From Glandiceps talaboti (lineage: Eukaryota > Hemichordata > Enteropneusta > Spengelidae), in assembly GCF_964340395.1 (NCBI RefSeq), contig NC_135561.1, positions 6,809,518-6,873,517 on the forward strand: a DNA stretch of 64,000 bases, in the 5' to 3' direction. The first letter of the stretch is position 1; every line of letters starts with the position of its first letter. Below are positions 56,238 to 64,000 of the stretch, one piece after another. Made by a program: the position numbers and the translations under genes. The notes under the pieces are model-generated. The model ran no database searches, had not been told where the DNA came from, and was given only the letters and a program-made list of their open reading frames with translations.

Positions 56238-59200
56238 TTATGGTCGACGTACACGCCGTCCACCATGCACTCTAATTGGACGACGAGCTCGAGGAAATGG
56301 AGGCATTCGTTTGCGTATGGATGCGAATCTTTGTGTTATAAAATTCCCCAAACGTGCTCGAGGTCCTTGATGAGGTGTGAATTCTTCGTACTCTTTTATC
56401 TTTTCTCTTGGATTTTTGCATATCTTTAACATTTCCTTGAAGTCATGGTCATCCGGATTTTCGTAGCCCTTGCTGTTAATCCAATGTACGATTTCCGCGT
56501 GTTGTGCATCGTTCATGAGTCGCTTACCATTCTCATCAACAAATCTCTTGTCTGATTGATAGCATTCTACTACTTCAAGAAAACCTTTTCCACTAAAAAG
56601 TTTTCTTTTCGATGCATTGGCTATCGTGTCATCCAACCCATCTTTGGGTTTATTCACCTCGCCATGCATTTTAACAACAAATTCTAAGGAGCTTGCTATA
56701 AAGGTGCGTTTGAACATACTTACTGGGTCATCGGCCTCGATGGCTTCTCTTACATGCAGACGAATTGCTTTCGATTCATTACTACCTCCTGTGGTCGGAT
56801 AAACGTCATGGTGGCTCTTAAGGACAGTATTGACAACAAGGCCTTGTCCATCATTGTTAAGATTCATTCCATTAGCCCCGGCCAGTATTTTTGCGGTTCG
56901 ACTAGGGCATCCACTTTTTGGCTTTCTGAATGCGTCGTCAGCACAAGAACGAGCTGGTTGGTGATCTAAATTTATTTTCTTCTTATTAGCCGGTGTCAGA
57001 TCTTTTCTTGTTGAATTAGTTCTTGTGCTGTATGTACCAGCTATTCCGATTTCTGCTTCTTTGATTGTTTGTCTGATTGTTACTGTTTTCTGTTGTCGTT
57101 GTGCTTTACATTTCCCTTGACGCTTGTTGTTCTTTTTTTTGGTGGCTCGCTTGAACGTGTTCAGTCCTTGACGTATTTTTGAGGACTTCAATTTGGCAGG
57201 GGGACCTGCCCCCGCAAGGAGGTAATCGTTACCATTCTTTATATTTGAAGCCCATTGCGTTCGCTGGATAAAATCACTCCATACATGAGGATTTTTTTCA
57301 AGTTCCTGTATTTGAGATCTTTTTAGGTTGTCTGCATGGGCCTCAATTTCGGATTGTGTGGAATGAGGTTTAAGACCTCTAGCAAGTCCCTTGAATAGAC
57401 AGTTTTTACCGTTACCTTCAACTGGTCTGACCTTTCCATCAATTATGACATCATAATGACCTTCTGGAGTATTGGGACCTCGTCTTCTATATACTAATTC
57501 TACTGTTCCACCAGAAGATTCCGAGCCAACCACAGTCAGTAGTTTCTTTTTATTACCTTTACCAGGTTCAAATATCTTCACCTCTATACCATGCATATCT
57601 GCTAGCATTCGTATATCCTGAATAGTACCAGGAGTATCACGTTTCAGGTTATTTTGTATGTAGTTCTTAACATGTCCTGCTTCAGAGTTTGGCTTTACAT
57701 TCACGGTTTTGGGTGCGTGTGCTAGATGGAAAGCCACGGCACCTGCACGTAGTTTTTCCTCGGTCCTAGCACTATTCATCCCCTTTACCCTTTGAATGTT
57801 TCCCTTCACGAAGGCATTTGTTTTATTTTGTATTTTATTAACGACGTGTCCAGCTATCTGTTGGTGGAAGATTGCTGCGATTGCATGACTGAGAGTCTCA
57901 GCAAATACCTCGCCAATTTCAGCTTTAAGTGTGTCGATGTCATATTGGTGATTAATTGAGTGCATTTGAATATGTGTTGCTATCTTTTCTTCATCACAAA
58001 ATTCAATGATCTTCTTTATCAATCTTGATTCAAACTCGTTTACTATTACATTAATTTTACATGTGCCAGCTGCTATGCTTGATGCTGTGTTAACTGTGCT
58101 GATAACATTGATGATAGCCCCAAATTTCTTCTTTTTTGCTGGGTTTGACCGTAATTCTGCTTTTACACGATCTACGACACTTTGAACACTATTAGTTATG
58201 CGATTATTCCATTCCAGATCACTCAGAAAAGGATCAATTACTGCATCACTGAGTTGCTTCAACATTCTTTTCAAATTTCCCTTTGCAGCAACATCTCGCA
58301 GACCTAATATGCAGTCTTTGAAGATATGGCAGATTATACGATTAATATATGTACTCAGGTGACCTGACTTTGTGGCCTCAACCATACTGGTGATTATCTT
58401 TCTTTGGATATCTTTCTCTATCTCCTTTATCCATTCCTTAATCAGTCTGTCTTCACATTTTGAGACTCCTTTCATTACTCCCTGTTGAATAATCTCCTGC
58501 CCAGCTCGTTTGCCTGCATTCCTGAGGCCTTGTTTAACAGACTGACTCATACCCTCTTTAGATATCATCTTTGGAAGGGTTTTCAATTCTCGCATAGCAG
58601 TACGTACACCAAACTTGCTGGCACTTACACCCTTGCCTACCAATCTTGCTACCCCACCGCCAACAAGAGCGACCCCAATGCCAATAGCTTTCTCAATGGA
58701 CCAGGACTTCCAATCGAATTCCCCAGTTATCATTGCCTCAATACCACTAATCATGTCTGACACACCTTCGGCTATAAGGCCTAAGCCAAAACTTGTGAAT
58801 GAACCCATTGAAACTGCTGTAACTAGCACTCCTGCTAATACTTGGGCTACGCCAATGAAAAACACAGCTAATCCATCCCAACAGAACTTTGGTTTCTCTG
58901 TAACCGAATAAATATTGACAAGGCCAAGCTGCCAAAGTTCGGAAAGTTCTCTATTTGTAGAGCTATCAGCATTAGGGACAAGTGAAAATAATGATGTAGC
59001 TTCAGCTATTGCATCTCCCTTCTTACTTTCAATATTCTGTAGCATATCAATGCTTTCTCTGATCTTCTTTTCCAAGAAACTCAAAATCTGTGCCCTAGTT
59101 TCTATATTCTTGTTGAAGTCACCACCATCATTTACCACTGCCCATGAACAATCAACCAACTGTTTTGTTATCAGTAATTCTGTTTTGTAATCTTCAAGGG

Positions 59201-62200
59201 TACGAAGCGCTCCTTGTAGATCTTCTCTGGCAGATTTAACAGAACCTTTTGCATCTTGAATAATGGTGCAGTAGGCACGATTGTAAAAAGCTATTGTGGT
59301 CCAACGTTTATTTAATGCGATCGCTTTTTTATAGAACATGCATGCCTCCCTATATTTTCTCTGGAACATCAACTCATTGCCAAACTTGATAATATGGTAG
59401 ATATTAGCATAAGGGGAAGACTTCATTTGAATATCATGCATGGCTCTGCTGATTGAAGTGTCGAGGTCAATTGTTAAGGCATGTTTATCTTGTTCAGTTA
59501 TCCTCTCTGATTGCATCTGTAACCACATACCCCAAAATTCATTGATGGAATCAATAGCAATACTTACTTCATCTTCATCAAACCTCTTAATGTAATCATA
59601 AGCTTTTGTAAGATGCCGACAATATTGCATGAAAAGGTGCTCCTTTAAATGACATTCAGCAACGTCAGTCTCTTCAATGATTTTCATTTTAACATGGTCC
59701 CGTTTGTCACGAATGGTCTTTAACCGCTTCATATTGCGGCAGTTCTTCATACATTCCTGTAAGGCACTAGAATCAATAATTATCTGTGCTGAACCTGGTT
59801 GACCTTTCCTTGCTGTCCTCCCAAAAGCCTGCTTTTCGACTCTTGTGTTCATCGGTAGAAATGTTACCAGCACAAACAAACCTCCATTTCGATTGGTTAT
59901 ATCATTGACTTTGATGTCGGTGCCTCTTCCAGCCAGGTTTGTTGCTACAATGATGCTACCTCTGCATACCTCGATCGAGTTAAGTTTCTCATTATCACTG
60001 CGTGTGTACAGCACTACATTCTTACCAATTCTTCTGTCCTCCATTTCTCTTTTCAATTCTGTAGCGGTGTTGATATCTTCACAGATAACCAATGCTGCCC
60101 TTTCGCGACCACCTTGGTACTTGTCTTGGACTTCATGCATAACCTTTTCACAGATTTTGTTCTGCCATTCCTTTCTGTCTGAACATAGCAATCCTTGTTC
60201 TTCATACATTTTCTTCCTTTTGTGAGTAGGAACATAGCAGAAACTTAGATTGAACTGCCTTTTCAGGAATCCCTGGTCTTCTGGTGAACCTAGAGTGCCT
60301 GTCACTCCATAGATATTTCTTGAATATCTTTGGAAGAATGCAATGTTAGACATATAATTGGTCACTAAAGACATGGTGCTCATTTTGAGTCGGTGTTTTA
60401 TTTCAACAAATTGCTGGAGTCCGTCCCCCCACTTCTTGTTTACTTCAACTACGCCGGTTGATTGATAATCGATTGGTAAAACCGCCCCATTCTTTATAAC
60501 ATAGTGTCTACCTTCTTTCATTCTTATTGCCATAAATGCATTTTCTACCCAAATTGGTATTCTGTTTTCGACAAATTTCAAGAAGTTATTTGGTATATTT
60601 ATCCTTGCATCCGACTCACTGTTCTCTCGTGAAAGGATACTTTCTTTGATATCTTCAGCAATCGCATCTTTAAGCACACTCTCGTCATCATGAAGGACAA
60701 CACAAAAGCCATTCTCTGCAACAAGAATTGGTATAGTGTCATCTGCCTGTTCGGTTTGTATGACAGGTTCGATTTTTCCATTACCATGTAGTATATAGGG
60801 CGTGAATCTATAGCGTACGTACTGGCTAATGGTTTGAAGAAAATGTACCATTTTATTAGAGTCGATACTTTCAAGCAGAGTGCTCATCTCGTCATGTTGT
60901 GCCCTTGCTATTTTTTCAGCAAAACCACTCTCAATGATGTTCTCATTTTCAGCCACTTTTATGAGCTGTAACGGGGTACTAATATCTTGTCCAAGCAAGT
61001 CAGCTACAGCCATATAGAAAGGTCTAGGGACACCAGCGAAAAAGGATTTCCCATTTATGTCTTCAAGAAGTTTGTGATGACTGACCGAATTCCATATTGC
61101 TGCAAGGATTGGCTCCATGTGCCGAAGACCTGCAGTTTCGTGACTGAGATACGTAAATTGAACCCCTTGGTCCAGAAGCATGAAGTCGACTTCGTCAACT
61201 ATGATAGCGTCGAATTTTCTCTCGCCTCGTACGTTCTTATGTTGGATTTCATGTCGTAGTATATCTGATGCGAAACAACCAACAGTGCCATAAACTATAT
61301 TTGAACTATAGCAATCAACTTTGTCTTCAATCGCTGTTTTGTCAATATTATGAGCGACATGCAGGCCAAACAAACTATAAAAAGAATCCCAGTTTTCCGA
61401 ATCCCGTTTAGCAAGTACAGGAGAACTTGTAACGATGTCGACTGACTTTCCACAAATAGTAAGAGCAACAGCAACCATAGCTATGACACAGGACTTTCCT
61501 TCGCCTGTTGCAATTTCTACTAACCGGCCATTGGTATCTTCCGCCAAAACTATTAAGGCCCAACTTACCATTTGGGAAACTCTTGGCAAGAATGCCATGG
61601 ATATCTTTACAGCTCGACATAACATCGCAAGTACGTTCGCCAAATCCTCATCACAAGAGCTGTGGATTGGTCTGTTGAAGGACCTCCAACCAGCCCATTG
61701 TGTTGTGTAGCTGTTTCCATAATGCATGTGCATATCTTCGGAATGGTCATCTTCACTGAGCAATTGCAAGCAACGTTCTACTATGGATTTAATTCTCTGT
61801 AAAGTACTTTCTTTTATCATCTTGTCTTTACGAATATCGTGCAGTAATTCATCTATGCTTTTCTCGGATTCATTTTGAATGGTACCCATGACTGTTGTCA
61901 GCACATGAGCAGGTTTTGATTTTAACAGTATAGATGGAGACACTCTGTACATCAAAACCAGCTCAACTAGAGTAGATAAATCACTACTTTGCAGAATGAA
62001 ATGTTTTGAAAGATATGACAATGTTGCAATCAACTCATGTGGCCACCATATTTGATTTTCTGTTAGTAAACAGAATGCACGTCTATAATCAAATGTCTTC
62101 ATATGAGACACCGGGGGAAAACAAATCTGGAGTAATTTCTGACAAGCCACCTTTGTCCAATCTGGACAAGATTCCCTGTCAAAGAATTTGTTCCTAGGAA

Positions 62201-63797
62201 CAGAAAAACAACACATCTTTAGAAATTTCCGGATCCTACCAGTCGAATTTTCCCCATTTGGGTTATCATCATATTGGTTTTCTGTTACATATAATTCCAA
62301 ATCTGTCATGACGATACGTTCTAGAAATTGAATAGCTATTTTTTCATGATCTGCCAATGACTTATTCCAATTGCGCTTTACATTTCTGAACAAAGTCGAT
62401 TCATAGTCTGAACCATATTCTACCAAAAGAGAACACATGACTTTATTAAAATACACCATGGCCTCTTTCGTCAGAATTGACTCTGTGACTGTATTGAAGA
62501 TATCAAACAAATAGTCGTGTATCGGATCATTATCGTCGTAAGTATAAAGACAATATTCAGAATAAATCTCTAGAAAATACATCTGCATCCATTTCAAGGC
62601 TCGAAAACTTAATAATGCAGCCAAATTTTCGTCTGAATCTGACAAAAAGTTGTCTTGAAAATATTCAAGTGGATTGCTGACCTGTTCAGGAAGGACATCA
62701 TATATCCGTACACCGCCATCAATCGCCATTTTCTCGATTAGACTAAGGATATTCTGTACTTCTGGCGTCACGTCATTTTCTGCAAACTCAAGGTCAATGT
62801 CTTCAAAATCATCAGTACAGTTTCTAGAAGCAAAGGTTTGGTGTTTTGCTTCAGTTACCACCTGAAATCTATACAAAAAAATACGTTCATTTAGTGTTTT
62901 AGTTTTTTAGGTTCTTAAATATGATGTCGGGCTAATTGGGTAAATCCGATCGACGAGCATAGCCCAACACACACACACACACACACACGTACACGCAGAC
63001 ACAAGCACACGCACGCACGCGCTCAGACATGTACGCACGCACGCACGCACACGCACACACACACACACACACACACATATGTCCACGCGTTATATACTTC
63101 CACGAAATCATTTCCGTATTGTCTTCATATTATTCATCCGTCCAAGGTATGACGTATGAGTAGTGCTAGACTGGATAATGGAGCATGTGGATATTTCTTA
63201 TTCAAATACTAGTATCATATTGAAGGTAACAGTAATATCTGATGATGTTTTCTTGTATAATAATGTAATTATTAAATTTCTAAGGTAACGATCTAGGTAT
63301 ATAAGAGTGACGTGTGATAAATATAAACAATACATTCGCCCCTTCGAATGACAATCATAAGAAAGCTTGGATATATCAAATAAATGCACAGATAACCTTT
63401 TTTGCTCATCCCTCGCTGTAAATTCACTCATTTTGTGTCTCAAGACAGCTGTAGCTCTCCTTGCAGTCTCTTGTTGCTTTCTCTCTATTTCTTCTCTACG
63501 CCTCCTATCTGCTTCTTCTTGTTGTCTTCTCATCTCTTCCTCCCGTCGTTTCTGTTCTAATGCTCTCCTTTGCCTCTCCTCTTCTCTTTTACGCTTAGGT
63601 TCCCAGAAGCAATGGCGGCATTCGTGACCGTTGGGTATATCTGCTCTTCTGTAATAAAGCCCATCGTGAAAGACATGTGTCTCATAACCTTCTAAATGCT
63701 CCTGTCTGAGATGTTTGAATGTTTTCAGTGGTTTTAAGAATTTGTGACACTTTCGACATTCTGCTCCGTTGTACTCCGATGGCTGTGTATTACCCAT
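56238..63797 (-). CDS. Giant SecA-like ATPase with zinc finger/coiled coil, TPR-like, permuted OTU-like and toxin-like C-terminal domains
   Basis: Two exons: 63397-63797 (133 codons + 2 nt) and 56238-62868, predicted 2,343 residues. Positions below refer to the long exon's frame (add about 131). Exon 1: MGN start, C14-x2-C17-x11-H29-x4-H34 finger, then an Arg/Glu coiled coil. Long exon: SecA DEAD motor with Walker A ATGEGKS (456), YGTVGCFASDILR (529), DEVD box (561), GVTGTLGS (857), ATNLAGRGTDI (978) and the arginine-finger motif FGRTARKGQPGS (1018). A TPR-like hairpin follows (1160-1205), then a glycine-rich hydrophobic stretch (1336-1416). An OTU/papain-like module has GHYDV (1806) before NCLFKGLA (1825). 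A DHQP...HHD...TTGGSNE domain spans 1971-2035, with a basic tail. The donor (AAG|GTTATC) is weak but phase-perfect. SecA drives protein export in bacteria and plastids; what an animal form moves is unknown. Confidence 0.85.
62940..63080 (+). repeat. (CA)n/(CGCA)n tract in the only intron of the SecA-like gene
   Basis: Interrupted CA and GCAC units, alternating purine-pyrimidine, within the 528-bp intron 62869-63396. Confidence 0.9.
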
Positions 63798-64000
63798 CTT
63801 CACCGAATCATTAGACTCAAACCTAGAAAATAACCACATGGTATCGTTAGTGGAGTCAAAACGTTAAACGACTAAAATATGTTATGTAAGTGATCGTTCC
63901 TCCGGTTCCAGTGTATTAGCTTAGAAAAATATATAATAGTAATCACCACTGATGCGATTAGCGTGTGGAGGAAATTACATGACTCAAAATAACATATGTT
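63798..64000 (-). other. Upstream region of the SecA-like gene
   Basis: Coding-strand TTATTTTCTAG|GTTTGAG at about 63822 looks like an acceptor, so the 5' untranslated region may begin in an exon beyond the window. No TATA box seen in 63840-64000. Confidence 0.35.

Noticed and set aside
56617-61710. Plus-strand frames within the SecA-like exon
   Set aside because: Shadows of the minus-strand coding sequence; no start context or domain.
56238-63797. Bacterial contamination of the assembly at the SecA-like gene
   Set aside because: It is joined in phase to an upstream exon across an intron holding a CA microsatellite, has eukaryote-like extra domains, and is flanked on the same sequence by typical host repeats.

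Overview
The window is AT-rich (roughly a third G+C by eye) animal genomic DNA. Genes are split by GT-AG introns, and the introns and spacers are packed with microsatellites, minisatellites, MITE-like foldbacks, SINE/LINE remnants and tandem-core repeats. The genes are metazoan: an exocyst subunit, an F-box protein, a secreted S1 protease, an NRF-6-type acyltransferase and a SecA-like giant protein. Together with the repeat style this suggests a marine invertebrate such as a lophotrochozoan, hemichordate or cephalochordate. I cannot name the species from sequence alone. No prokaryotic operon, CRISPR array, rRNA gene or confident tRNA gene is present.

Layout. (1) 1-6210, minus strand: the first seven coding exons of EXOC3 (Sec6); the gene runs off the left edge. 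(2) 6211-6545: a short divergent promoter interval shared head-to-head with FBXO9. (3) 6546-16660, plus strand: a complete FBXO9 gene, 12 coding exons giving 443 residues. Its introns carry hAT-like MITEs, a foldback MITE with a 9-bp target duplication, and minisatellites next to four consecutive 5' splice sites, two of which reuse the exon/intron junction as the repeat unit. (4) 16.7-23.4 kb: repeat-filled spacer with a tRNA-derived SINE, diverged repeats rich in TCAAGGTCA-type half-sites, and a 1.1-kb tandem-core element. (5) 23.6-27.6 kb, minus strand: a complete six-exon chymotrypsinogen-like serine protease with a trypsin-type Asp189. (6) 27.6-31.2 kb: spacer. (7) 31.26-50.39 kb, minus strand: two groups of exons of an NRF-6/acyltransferase-3 family gene, N-terminal at 45.9-50.4 kb and C-terminal at 31.3-33.0 kb. 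The 12.9 kb between them holds no middle exons I could recognise and is full of mobile DNA, including a LINE 3' fragment and a long inverted duplication in which one copy is interrupted by a repeat and the other preserves the empty site. (8) 50.4-56.2 kb: spacer of MITEs and microsatellites. (9) 56.24-63.80 kb, minus strand: a two-exon gene predicted to encode about 2,343 residues.

The most interesting object is gene (9). It joins a short exon (MGN start, C2H2-like zinc finger, charged coiled coil) to one 6.6-kb exon. That exon encodes a SecA-type DEAD motor with all core helicase motifs, a TPR-like helix-turn-helix, a glycine-rich hydrophobic segment, an OTU/papain-like module in which the His motif precedes the Cys motif (apparent circular permutation), and a C-terminal domain resembling bacterial polymorphic-toxin effector domains (DHxP ... 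H ... TxGGxN). The combination of a bacterial-type translocase motor with effector-like domains in an animal gene is the best candidate here for an undescribed system.
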